A DNA stretch of 64,000 nt from Planctomycetaceae bacterium (GTDB lineage Bacteria > Planctomycetota > PLA2): contig WYBS01000172.1 in NCBI GenBank assembly GCA_011525755.1, positions 1-64,000 of the forward strand, read 5' to 3'. Below are positions 50,562-58,727 of this stretch, one piece after another. The translations under genes were made by a program, and so were the position numbers. The notes beneath the pieces were generated by a model, which was given only the letters and a program-made list of their open reading frames with translations, had not been told where the DNA came from and made no database searches. The stretch's first letter is position 1; each line of letters opens with the position of its first letter.

Positions 50562-51424
50562 GCCTCGACCGGTTCCTCGCGGAGACGAAGACACTCGTGG
50601 ACGGCGCGCTCGACCGCTGGCTCCCGCCCGCGGGCGTGAAGCTCCACGACGCGATGCGGTACGCGGTCTTCGCCGGCGGGAAGCGCCTGCGGCCGGCGAT
50701 CGCGCGCGCCGCGTGCCGCGCGGTCGGCGGCACGGACGAGCAGGTGCTCCCGGTCGCGTGCGCGCTCGAGATGCTCCACACGTACTCGCTCATCCACGAC
50801 GACCTGCCCGCGATCGACGACGACGACCTCCGCCGCGGCAAGCCGACCTGCCACCGGAAGTTCGACGAGGCGACCGCGATCCTCGCCGGCGACGCGCTCC
50901 AGACGCACGCGTTCCTGATCCTCGCGGAGAAGACGCCGCGCCGCGAAGCCGTGCCGACGCTCGTCCTCGACCTCGCGCGGGCGGCCGGGACCGACGGCAT
51001 GGTCGGCGGCGAGATCGCCGACATCGAGGCGGAGGGGCAGGCGCCGGATCTCGCCACCGTCGAGTCGATCCACGCGCGGAAGACCGGGGCGCTTCTCCGC
51101 GCCTCGGCGGTGATGGGGGGGGGCGCGGGGGGGGGGAGCCCGGCGCAGCTCCGGGCGCTTTCGGCCTACGGGCAGGCCCTGGGCGTCGCCTTCCAGATCG
51201 TCGACGACATCCTCGACGAGACGGAGACGGCCGAGGTCCTCGGGAAGAGCCCCGGCAAGGACCGGAAGGACCGTAAAATGACGTACCCCGCCGCGGCGGG
51301 GATCGAGGCGTCGCGCCAAAGGGCGCGCGAGCTCAAGGACACGGCCGTCGCCGCCCTCGAGGGCGCCGTGGACGCCCCGATCCTCGTCAAGGTCGCGGAG
51401 CTGATCGTGACGAGGAGCAAGTAG
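50558..51424 (+). CDS. ispA: Short-chain polyprenyl diphosphate synthase (farnesyl/geranylgeranyl type)
   Basis: This 288-residue all-helical synthase starts at GTG. It has YAVFAGGKRLRPAIARAA, the first Asp-rich motif IHDDLPAIDDDDLRRGKPT, GDALQTHAF, the KTGALLRAS segment and the second Asp-rich motif VAFQIVDDILDETE, then GKDRKDRKMTYPAA near the end. Chain length is set by residues before the first motif (MLHTYSL), giving C15 or C20. A G-tract copy creates the loop MGGGAGGGSP. Between this gene and dxs lies an 18-bp palindrome. xseB-ispA-dxs is a widespread order. Confidence 0.93.
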   Translation: MSLDRFLAETKTLVDGALDRWLPPAGVKLHDAMRYAVFAGGKRLRPAIARAACRAVGGTDEQVLPVACALEMLHTYSLIHDDLPAIDDDDLRRGKPTCHRKFDEATAILAGDALQTHAFLILAEKTPRREAVPTLVLDLARAAGTDGMVGGEIADIEAEGQAPDLATVESIHARKTGALLRASAVMGGGAGGGSPAQLRALSAYGQALGVAFQIVDDILDETETAEVLGKSPGKDRKDRKMTYPAAAGIEASRQRARELKDTAVAALEGAVDAPILVKVAELIVTRSK

Positions 51425-51441
51425 GTGCGTAGGCCTGAAAG

Positions 51442-51459
51442 TGCGGCACGCGTGCCGCA
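51442..51459 (+). promoter_or_regulatory. 18-bp perfect palindrome upstream of dxs
   Basis: TGCGGCACGCGTGCCGCA is a perfect palindrome 66 bases before the dxs ATG. Its inner 16 bases differ by one symmetric pair from the palindrome at 20878. It could be an operator or a terminator stem for ispA. Confidence 0.45.
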
Positions 51460-51524
51460 GCGAGCGATCATAACTCCCTGCCAGCGCTGCAGTTGCAGAG
51501 GGCGGGGGGCCTGAAGGACACCTC

Positions 51525-53435
51525 ATGCGAATCCTCCCGACGGTTGAGTTTCCGGAGGACCTGAAGAGGCTGCCGAGGGCGGACCTGGAGGAGCTCTGCA
51601 AGGAGATCCGGGAGTTCCTGATCGAGAGCGTCACCGCCACGGGCGGGCACCTCTCGAGCAACCTCGGGGTCGTCGAGCTCACGGTCGCGCTCCACTACGT
51701 CTTCGACATCGGGCCCGACAAGGACCGCCTCGTCTTCGACGTCTCGCACCAGTCCTACGTGCACAAGATCCTCACCGGCCGCCGCCACCGCTTCGGGACG
51801 CTCCGGAAGACCGACGGGCTCTCCGGCTTCACGAGCCAGTACGAGTCGCCCTACGACCTCTTCCACGTCTCGCACGCGGGCACCGCGGTCTCGACCGCGC
51901 TCGGCTACCACCTCGGCCGCCTGCACGCGGGGAAGCCCTCGGGCAAGGCGATCGCGCTCGTCGGCGACGCGGGCATCGGCGCGGGCATGGCGTTCGAGGC
52001 GCTCAACCACGCGGGCGCGCTCCCCGATCACGACCTCCTCGTCATCCTGAACGACAACCAGATGTCGATCGCGCGCACGGTCGGCGCGCTCGTCCGCTAC
52101 CTCGACAAGCTGCGCGCGTCCGACCGCTGGAGCGACCTCAAGCGCGACATCAACCGCGCGCTGGAGACGATCCCGGTCGTGGGCACGCCGCTCGCGAACT
52201 GGCTGCCGCGCGTGAAGGAGGCGATCCAGCACTACGTGAACCCGGGCGTGATCTTCGAGGAGCTCGGCTTCCGGTACTTCGGCCCCGTCGACGGCCACGA
52301 CGTCCACCGCCTCATCTCGACGTTCCGCGACCTCCGGGACGTGAAGGGCCCGGTGTTCCTGCACGTGATCACGGCGAAGGGCCGCGGCTACGAGCCCGCG
52401 CAGAAGGACCCGTCGGCCTACCACGGCGTGTCGAGCCCGAAGAAGGCGCCCGCCGAGCCGACGATGGTGAAGGGCGTGGCCCCCGAAGCCCCCCCCGACA
52501 CCCGCCCGTGCCACAAGCACTTCGGCGAGACGCTCACGGCGCTCGCGCGGAAGGACCCGCGGATCGTCGCGATCACGGCCGCCATGCCCTCCGGCACCGG
52601 CCTCTCGGTCTTCGCGAGCGAGTTCCCGGGCCGCTTCTACGACGTCGGCATCTGCGAGCAGCACGCGATCGCGCTCGCGGGCGGCCTCGCCGCGGGCGGC
52701 GCGCTGCCGGTCGCCGCGATCTACAGCACGTTCCTCCAGCGCGCGTACGACCAGGTGGTGCACGACGTCGCGCTCCAGTCGGCGCACGTCGTCCTCTGCA
52801 TGGACCGCGCGGGGATCGTCGGCGGCGACGGCGCGACCGCGAACGGCGCCTTCGACATCACATATTTGCGTACGGTTCCGAGGACGACGCTCCTCGCGCC
52901 CGCGGACCTTCCCGAGATGGAGCGGATGCTCGCGTTCGCGCTCGGGCACGATGGGCTCGTCGCGCTCCGCTGGCCGCGCGCGAACTTCCGCGTTGCGCCG
53001 CTGCCCGGGAACGCGGGGCCGATCGCCCTCGGGAGGAGCGCGCGGCTCCGCGAGGGGGAGGATCTGGCGATCGTCGCGTACGGCGCGGTCGTGCCCGCGG
53101 CGCTCGAGGCCGCGGAAGCGCTCCGCGCGGCGGGTCTCGATGCGACGGTCGTCAACGCGCGGTTCGCGAAGCCCCTGGACGTGGCCGCGCTCGAGGATCT
53201 CGCGGCGCGCCACGCGCTGCTCGTGACGGTCGAGGACCACGCGCTCGCGGGCGGGTTCGGCTCTGCGGTCCTCGAGTCGCTCGAGTCGCCGCGCGCGCGG
53301 ATCGTGCGCATCGGGCTTCCGGATCGCTTCGTCGAGCACGGGAGCCGCGACGACCTGCTGAAGCGCTACGGGCTCTCCGCGCCGCAGATCGCCGAGCGGT
53401 GCGAGGCGGAGGCAAGGCGCGGGGCCTTGAAGTAG
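51525..53435 (+). CDS. dxs: 1-deoxy-D-xylulose-5-phosphate synthase (divergent)
   Basis: This 636-residue thiamine-diphosphate enzyme makes deoxyxylulose 5-phosphate for the MEP isoprenoid pathway. Motifs include TGGHLSSNLGVVELTVALHYVF, SHQSYVHKILTGR, VGDAGIGAGMAFEALNHAG with VILNDNQMSI (cofactor site), VDGHDVHRL, GICEQHAIALAGGLA and GGFGSAVLE. Deviations stand out: the usual GDGA is GDAG, and the usual D-G-x-T-H-x-G segment reads DGATANGAFD, losing a conserved His. A linker copy of the C-tract motif encodes VAPEAPPD. Context (xseB-ispA before, nadK after) supports Dxs, but activity may be altered. Confidence 0.88.
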   Translation: MRILPTVEFPEDLKRLPRADLEELCKEIREFLIESVTATGGHLSSNLGVVELTVALHYVFDIGPDKDRLVFDVSHQSYVHKILTGRRHRFGTLRKTDGLSGFTSQYESPYDLFHVSHAGTAVSTALGYHLGRLHAGKPSGKAIALVGDAGIGAGMAFEALNHAGALPDHDLLVILNDNQMSIARTVGALVRYLDKLRASDRWSDLKRDINRALETIPVVGTPLANWLPRVKEAIQHYVNPGVIFEELGFRYFGPVDGHDVHRLISTFRDLRDVKGPVFLHVITAKGRGYEPAQKDPSAYHGVSSPKKAPAEPTMVKGVAPEAPPDTRPCHKHFGETLTALARKDPRIVAITAAMPSGTGLSVFASEFPGRFYDVGICEQHAIALAGGLAAGGALPVAAIYSTFLQRAYDQVVHDVALQSAHVVLCMDRAGIVGGDGATANGAFDITYLRTVPRTTLLAPADLPEMERMLAFALGHDGLVALRWPRANFRVAPLPGNAGPIALGRSARLREGEDLAIVAYGAVVPAALEAAEALRAAGLDATVVNARFAKPLDVAALEDLAARHALLVTVEDHALAGGFGSAVLESLESPRARIVRIGLPDRFVEHGSRDDLLKRYGLSAPQIAERCEAEARRGALK

Positions 53436-53450
53436 GGGGGCGCGGGGGGC

Positions 53451-54275
53451 ATGGGGCCGGTCGTCGTCCTCGGGAACGCGAAGAAATCCGGCGTGAAGGA
53501 CGCGGTCGCGGCCTGCCGCGCGCGGCTCGAGAAGGAGTTCGGCGTCGTCGCGGTCGACCTCGAGGGGGTGCTCGACCTCTCGCAGATCGAGGCGAAGTGG
53601 GCGCTCGTCTTCGGCGGCGACGGCGCGATCCTCTCCGCCGCGCGGCGGATGGGGGATCGACCCCTGCCGACGCTCGCGGTCAATTTCGGCCGGCTCGGTT
53701 TCCTGACCGAGGTGGACGCTCGCCAGATCGACGAGGCGCTCGACGCCATCCGCGAGCGGCGGTTCACGCTGAAGGAGCGGATGCGGCTCACGGCGAGCGT
53801 CGGCGAGTGGAGCTACGACGCGCTGAACGACGTCGTCCTGACCGGGCTCCAGAGCGGGCGCGTGTTCCATGTCTCCTGCCGGATCGGCGGCGAGGAGGCG
53901 TTCGCGTACGCGGGCGACGGCGTGGTCGTCGCGACCCCGACGGGATCGACGGCGTATAGCCTCGCGGCGGGCGGGCCGCTCCTCGACCACGACCTCGAGG
54001 CGATCGTGATCACGCCGCTCTGCGCGCACACGCTGTCGCAGCGCCCGCTCGTGATCCCGGGCCAGCAGTCGATGGAGTTCCGGCTGCACGGCAGGGAGCA
54101 GGCGGGCCGCGTGGTGGTGGACGGCCAGGTGTCGCGCGAGTTCGGCGCGGCAGAGCGCGCGCTCGTGCGCCGCGCGGAGAGGCCGTTCGTGTTCATCCGG
54201 CTCGGGCTCCTGTCCTACTACGGCCGCCTGCGCCGCATCCTCGGCTGGGGCGGCGGCCCGCGCTACGCGACGTAG
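53451..54275 (+). CDS. nadK: NAD kinase
   Basis: The 274-residue protein starts at ATG 53451, 15 bases after dxs across a GGGGGCGCGGGGG motif. NAD kinase signatures are present: ALVFGGDGAILSAARRM (GGDG), VNFGRLGFLTEV, ALNDVVLT, YAGDGVVVATPTGSTAYSLAAGGP and VITPLCAHTLSQRPLVIP. It phosphorylates NAD to NADP, using the Asp of GGDG. The C-terminal tail ends LGWGGGPRYAT. Position after dxs fits a housekeeping operon. Confidence 0.95.
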   Translation: MGPVVVLGNAKKSGVKDAVAACRARLEKEFGVVAVDLEGVLDLSQIEAKWALVFGGDGAILSAARRMGDRPLPTLAVNFGRLGFLTEVDARQIDEALDAIRERRFTLKERMRLTASVGEWSYDALNDVVLTGLQSGRVFHVSCRIGGEEAFAYAGDGVVVATPTGSTAYSLAAGGPLLDHDLEAIVITPLCAHTLSQRPLVIPGQQSMEFRLHGREQAGRVVVDGQVSREFGAAERALVRRAERPFVFIRLGLLSYYGRLRRILGWGGGPRYAT

Positions 54276-54418
54276 GCCGCCTAGCCCCGATGGCAGGGAC
54301 TTTGGCCGGCACGGCGCCATCACCAGCCGCTCGTGCCGGTGGCTCGGGGCGGAGCGCCGCGACGCTCTTCGGCTGGCGCGCTCCCGCAACGAGTGACCGC
54401 GAGACGGGACCTTCCGTG

Positions 54419-54448
54419 TATGCATAACAGCGATGTGATCCTATGCAT
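54419..54448 (+). promoter_or_regulatory. AT-rich promoter/operator of vapBC
   Basis: Two copies of the palindromic 7-mer TATGCAT (54419-54425 and 54442-54448), 23 bases apart, stand out in GC-rich surroundings. The second overlaps the vapB ATG. VapBC complexes repress their own promoters, so these may be operator halves; the first copy can serve as a -10 box. Confidence 0.45.
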
Positions 54449-54686
54449 GAGAACCACGGTCGATCTCGACGACGCCCTCCTGCGAGCCGCCCGCAAGCGG
54501 GCTGCGGAGCGCGGCAAGACCCTCACCGCCTTGATCGAGGAGGCCCTGGCCGCGCTGCTCGCCGAGCGACCGCCCGACGCGAAGCGCTTCCGGCTCCGGT
54601 GGAAGGCGCACAAGGGTCGCCTCCTGCCTGGGGTCAACGTTGCCGATCGGGACTCGCTTCACGACGTCATGGAGGGCCGGCGTTGA
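54447..54686 (+). CDS. vapB: VapB-type antitoxin
   Basis: From ATG 54447 the product is 79 residues: MRTTVDLDDALLRAARKRAAERGKTLTALIEEALAALL is a ribbon-helix-helix DNA-binding domain, and the C-terminal tail (FRLRWKAHKGRLLPGVNVADRDSLHDVMEG) is the toxin-binding strand of VapB proteins. ATG 54420 is an alternative giving nine more residues. The stop overlaps the TTG of vapC (TTGA at 54683). Because vapC is frameshifted, the antitoxin may be an orphan here. Confidence 0.8.
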   Translation: MRTTVDLDDALLRAARKRAAERGKTLTALIEEALAALLAERPPDAKRFRLRWKAHKGRLLPGVNVADRDSLHDVMEGRR

Positions 54687-55131
54687 TCGCGGTCGACCGA
54701 ACCTCCTTGTCTACGCCGACCGCAGCGACCTGTCGCCTCACAAGGAGGCAGTCAGGGCGCTCCGCGGACTCGCAGAAGGAGATGAGGCTTGGGCGCTGCC
54801 GGTGTTCTGCACGGCGGAGTTCGTGCGCGTCGTCTCCCATGCACGCATCTTCGACTCGCCGACGCCGCCCCGGGATGCGCTCGCTGCCATCGATGCGCTC
54901 CTCGAGAGCCCCTCTTGTCGACTCCTCCTGCCTGGGCCGCGCTACTGGCCGCTGTTCGAACAGGCCGTCCGGGACTCCGGGGCGTCGGGCAACCTGGTTT
55001 TCGACGCGCAGGTCGTCGCGGTCTGCCTCGGGCACGGCGCAAGGACGATCCTCACCGAGAACCGCGACTTCTCCCGGTTCCCAGGCGTGACCATCCGGCG
55101 GCTGTCATGGACGCTGCGATCTCCCGGCTGA
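54683..55131 (+). pseudogene. vapC: VapC-type PIN-domain toxin, frameshifted near its start
   Basis: TTG 54683 reads LIAVD, with the first catalytic Asp. The continuation NLLVYADRSDLSPHKEAVRAL is found one base out of phase (frame of 54700). One base is missing in the codon after GAC at 54695-54697, where VapC has Thr-Asn (VDTNLLVYA). The rest is intact: FCTAEFVRVVSHARIF, LLLPGPRYWPLFEQAV, NLVFDAQVVAVCLGHGARTILTENRDFSRFPGV, including the other PIN acidic residues. Either the toxin is inactive, or this is an assembly error. Confidence 0.75.
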
Positions 55132-55147
55132 AGGCCCCTGCCGCCTC

Positions 55148-56953
55148 TCACCCGGGTTCTCGAATGCAAACTTCAAGGGTGCTCGTTCCGGCCGGCACGA
55201 CGGTCTCCACGATCGCGCGGCCGGCGGGGACGGCGAACGTCAACCGGTATTTTCCCGGCAGGAGCTGCCGGTAGGTCAGCCGTCCCTCCTTCGCCGGGCC
55301 CACCCTCGTCCCGAGCCGGAACGGCCGATCGGGGTCGAGGGAGGCGATCCCGAGGCTGACTTCCCCCTCCATCGGATTGCCGTCACTGTCGGTCAGGCGC
55401 ACCTCGAGGACGGCGGCGGGCTTGAGGCCGATGTCGAGCGCGCGCCACGCGCCTCTCTCCACGGCGACATCGCGGAGGATGGTCGTGCCGTAGCCGTCCT
55501 TCAGCACGAACAGCGAGCACGTCTGCCAGGGATGCCGAAAGCGGTACTCCCCCTGCTCGTTGGTCACGGCGACCGGAGTCACGCCGTCGACGCGCAGGAT
55601 GGCGCTGGCGACGGCGAGGCCCGTCGTGGCGTCGCGGACGACGCCTCGCAGGGCCGTGTCGCCCGCCGCGTCGCCCATGGGCTCGAGCTTGAAGTACGCG
55701 GTGTTCTCTCCCGTAGCGATCACCACGCGCTGGCTCGCGGGCTTGTGGCCGTCCACCCTGATTGAAAGATCGTAGGTGCCGGGCGCGATCGTCGCGGCGA
55801 TCCAGCCCGACCCGTCCGAGACGAGGTTTCCGCCGGCCGCCGGACCGGAGCCCAGACTCCGGGCGTGGAGAACGTGCTCGCCTGTCACGGGATGTCCTGC
55901 CAAGTCGGTTACCTGCACGCGCAAGCGGGCTGCCGGATACAGGGATACGTCCGCCGTGTGCGGCAACGGGTCGTCGACCCTCGCATCGACCTGACCGGCG
56001 GCGTAGCCATCCTTCCCGAGGGTGATCCCGTAGCGACCGCGGGGCAGGTCGAAGAACCGATAGCTGCCGCTGGGGTCCGTCGCGGCTTCGGCCCAGAAGG
56101 GAGCCATGATCCGGAGCCGGACGTCCGCCAGCGGCTGTCCTGAGGCGGCGTCGCGAACCGTGCCGGCCAAGCTCAAGACTCCGAACACGAGATCCTGCTC
56201 GGCGGTGTCGACCGCCGGCGCATCGAGGTAGGCGTGGCCCGGCCCGGGCCGGATCGAGACCAGGTACCTTCCCGGGGCCGCATCGGTCAGGCGGTAGAGT
56301 CCCGCTGCGTCGGTCGTCGTCGCCATCGCGTCGAAGAGCGTTCCGTCGTTGCGTTGGAAGTGCAACGTGAGTTCCGCGAGCGGGCCCTTCTCGACATGGC
56401 GGACATGCCCCTCGACCTGAACGCCCCGAGGAACGGGGATTCGTACGTCCGTGACGGCCCCCGCGTTGATGTCGGCGGCAAGGCAGCGATCGAGGCTGCC
56501 GACGGAGACGTAGACGACCACTCGACCGGCCGCGATGTCCGCGAACTCCGCCGTACCGCTCTCCCCGGTTCGCTGCAGTTCGCTCCAGACGAGAGCCGGG
56601 TAGGAGGAGAGGAGCACCTTGACTTGCGAGCCCCTTCGGGGCTGCCCGTTGCCGTCTTCCACGGCCACCCGCAGGCCGCCGCGGTTGGCGTCGTGCGCGG
56701 TCGGGGCACCGGCGTCGGGAGGACCGCTCGACGAGGACTCGCCCGAGGCTGCGTGGCCCTCATCCGGCAACTGCACCGCGTCGTCAGGGTGCCAGACGCG
56801 TGACGTACGCGCGGCTGCGTTGGGCCTTCCCCACAGCGAGTATGCGGCGATGATGCCGAGGACCAGGACAGCCGCGACAAGAGCAGCTCTTCGGCCCACT
56901 CGAGCGCTCCTCAGCCCGGGTGGCGCCCGGGACGCGCGGGGCAGCAACGACAT
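55148..56953 (-). CDS. Signal-anchored CarbopepD_reg-repeat protein
   Basis: From ATG 56953 the protein has 601 residues: an Arg-rich N-terminus, a membrane helix (AALVAAVLVLGIIAAYSLW, about 24-42) and a polar linker. Repeated carboxypeptidase-regulatory-like domains follow: VEDGNGQPRRGSQVKVL, LAGTVRDAASGQPLADVRLRI, TALRGVVRDATTGLAVASAIL with the closing GSYRFFDLPRGRYGI and GEYRFRHP turns. No enzyme motif. It is the fifth protein with this module in the window. The much longer in-frame ORF upstream runs through the repeat array and is not coding. Confidence 0.72.
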   Translation of the reverse strand: MSLLPRASRAPPGLRSARVGRRAALVAAVLVLGIIAAYSLWGRPNAAARTSRVWHPDDAVQLPDEGHAASGESSSSGPPDAGAPTAHDANRGGLRVAVEDGNGQPRRGSQVKVLLSSYPALVWSELQRTGESGTAEFADIAAGRVVVYVSVGSLDRCLAADINAGAVTDVRIPVPRGVQVEGHVRHVEKGPLAELTLHFQRNDGTLFDAMATTTDAAGLYRLTDAAPGRYLVSIRPGPGHAYLDAPAVDTAEQDLVFGVLSLAGTVRDAASGQPLADVRLRIMAPFWAEAATDPSGSYRFFDLPRGRYGITLGKDGYAAGQVDARVDDPLPHTADVSLYPAARLRVQVTDLAGHPVTGEHVLHARSLGSGPAAGGNLVSDGSGWIAATIAPGTYDLSIRVDGHKPASQRVVIATGENTAYFKLEPMGDAAGDTALRGVVRDATTGLAVASAILRVDGVTPVAVTNEQGEYRFRHPWQTCSLFVLKDGYGTTILRDVAVERGAWRALDIGLKPAAVLEVRLTDSDGNPMEGEVSLGIASLDPDRPFRLGTRVGPAKEGRLTYRQLLPGKYRLTFAVPAGRAIVETVVPAGTSTLEVCIREPG

Positions 56954-57355
56954 CCTACGGGAAGAAGTGCCGAGGCGCCGCGTTTGGATGACACGCGCCC
57001 AGCGGCGCCTTGACCCGGCCCGGATGACGGGCTTGGGCTGACATGTGCGCCTGACACCTCGTTGCACGTCGGGAGCCGGTGTCACTGTGGAATCGGTGTG
57101 TCGGCAGCAGGTGTCAGCGGGGAAGCCGAAGGAGCGCGGTACGGGGAAGCAAGCGAGGGGGTCGCACGGCAAGGCGCGGCTTCGGTGCGTTGGGTCGGCA
57201 CTCGAATCGTCGGGCTTGGAGCACCACGAGGATCCTGTCGGACCCGTCCTGTATGGATGAAAGGAATGAGCCGCCGCCGCCGAAACCTGCCCCGCCGAAA
57301 CGCCGGGCGCCGGGGTCCGTCGCCAGGCGCCCGGGCGGCCACGCCGAGCTCCGCG

Positions 57356-57670
57356 GGCGGCAGACGTTCGCACGCGGCCCGTCGCCACGCGCCCGCGGGC
57401 TGCCCCGAGGTCACGGGGCGGAAGATGTTCGAACACGGCCGGTCGCCGACGCGTCCGGCGCGCCGCCATGAGTTCGGGCGGGCGGCAGATGTTCGCGCGC
57501 CGCGGGGCGCAGCGCGCCCGGCCGCCTACCCCATGGTCGGGGAGCGCCAGATGTTCGCACACGGTCGGCGCGAACGCGCCCGGCCGCCGCCGCAATCTCG
57601 AGCGGGCGGCAGATGTTCGCACACCGCGGCGCGACGGCCCGGCGCGGCCCGCGGGATGGAGGTGCCACGA
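57356..57670 (-). repeat. Iterated repeat array B (5 units, 61-64 bp period)
   Basis: Cores AGATGTTCG (first one AGACGTTCG) start at 57362, 57423, 57487, 57549 and 57611. Read on the reverse strand the consensus is about GTGTGCGAACATCTG(G/C)CGC, the same as in array A. Within array B the following bases also agree (about GGCGCGAACGCGCCCGGCC), leaving a variable stretch near the end of each unit. The 61, 64, 62, 62 spacing breaks any reading frame. Confidence 0.78.
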
Positions 57671-57801
57671 CCCCGGTACCAGGTGATGTCGCGACAATCC
57701 CAAGACGGCGGAGGACTCGCCTACCCTCGCGGAACGAAGGCTCGGCGCGGAGCGGTGCGGTCCGTCAGCCCGGCGGCGGCGGCGACGGCGGCGCCGCCGC
57801 T

Positions 57802-57815
57802 GCCCCCGGAGCCCC
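57802..57815 (+). repeat. G-tract motif copy (intergenic)
   Basis: Exact CCCCCGGAGCCCCC, 58 bases before the DUF58 gene start. Confidence 0.6.
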
Positions 57816-57872
57816 CTTCCATCCCTGCCCTTGTGCACAATGGTGGGCCGGCGCCCGCGGGCGCCGTTTCCC

Positions 57873-58727
57873 ATGAGCGTGGTCTTCGACGAGGAGTTCC
57901 GGCAGAGGCTCGAGGTGCTGAAGCGCCTCGTGGCGAAGGCGCTCGCCGGCCGCGGAGGCTCCGGGCGCTCGCCGCTCGTCGAGCGCGGCGGTCGCGTCGA
58001 GTTCGGCGGCCACCGGCCGTACGCGCCGGGCGACGAGGCGAAGATCATCGACTGGAACGCCTACGCGCGGCTCGAGACCCTCGTCGTGAAGGAGTTCGAG
58101 GCGCCGAAGGAGGCGCACCTCCTGCTCGTCCTCGACCGCTCCGGCTCGATGGCCTGCTTCGGGAAGGACGCGGCGGCGCTCCGCCTCGCGGCCGCGCTCG
58201 GCTGGCTCGGCCTCGCCTCGGGCGCGCGCGTCGCCTGCACGTCGTGCCGCGGCGCGTCGCCGTGGCTCACCGCGCAGGAGCGGTTCCCGGAGCTCCTCCG
58301 CGCGCTCGAGCAGACGCCCGCCGACGGCGCCGCCGACCTCCCCCTTGCCGTCGAGCGCGCGCCCGCCGTCGGCACCGGCCGCCGCACCGCGGTCGTCCTG
58401 TCGGATCTCTACGAGGCGGAACCCGCCGCCCACGCCATCGCGGCGCTCCGGCGCCGGGCGGACGCGCTCGTCTGTGCCCACGTCGTCGCGAAGGACGAGG
58501 TGAGGGTGCCCGCGGGAGAGGGGTTCCGGATCCGCGACGCCGAGACGGGAGAGCTCGTCGACGTGCGCCTCGACGCGGCCGGACGCGAGCGGTTCGAGGC
58601 CGCGGCCGCCGCGTTCCTCGCGGATCGCGAGGCGCTCGCCGCGCGCCACGGCGCCCGCCTCTGCCGCGTGGAGCCCGACGGCGACCTGATCGTCGCGGTC
58701 GAGCGGATCGTCGTGGGGGCCGCATGA
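57873..58727 (+). CDS. DUF58-domain protein
   Basis: From ATG 57873 the product is 284 residues. The DUF58 hallmark HRPYAPGDEAKIIDWNAYARLE lies at about 50-72, followed by the vWA-like LLLVLDRSGSMACFGKD (MIDAS-type D-x-S-G-S). DUF58 proteins work with MoxR-type AAA+ ATPases and BatA/BatB-like membrane proteins in envelope or cofactor-related assembly. No MoxR gene is in the window. The stop overlaps the ATG of the BatA-like gene (ATGA at 58724). The operon continues into hemC and hemL. Confidence 0.85.
   Translation: MSVVFDEEFRQRLEVLKRLVAKALAGRGGSGRSPLVERGGRVEFGGHRPYAPGDEAKIIDWNAYARLETLVVKEFEAPKEAHLLLVLDRSGSMACFGKDAAALRLAAALGWLGLASGARVACTSCRGASPWLTAQERFPELLRALEQTPADGAADLPLAVERAPAVGTGRRTAVVLSDLYEAEPAAHAIAALRRRADALVCAHVVAKDEVRVPAGEGFRIRDAETGELVDVRLDAAGRERFEAAAAAFLADREALAARHGARLCRVEPDGDLIVAVERIVVGAA

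Larger units (their letters stand above)
56954..57872. other. 919-bp non-coding region with iterated repeat array B
   Basis: Apart from the repeat array (57356-57670) and a G-tract motif copy (57802), no gene is supported. Open frames here result from high GC and change phase between repeat units. Sequence before 57300 shows no named feature. Confidence 0.5.

Noticed and set aside
57356-57670. LexA/SOS boxes, because the core contains CGAAC and GTTCG-like bases
   Set aside because: The second half-site needed for CGAAC-N4-GTTCG is missing in every unit.
57062-58723. N-terminal extension of the BatA-like protein
   Set aside because: The extension runs through the repeat array and the DUF58 gene in another frame; the ATGA overlap at 58724 gives a natural start.
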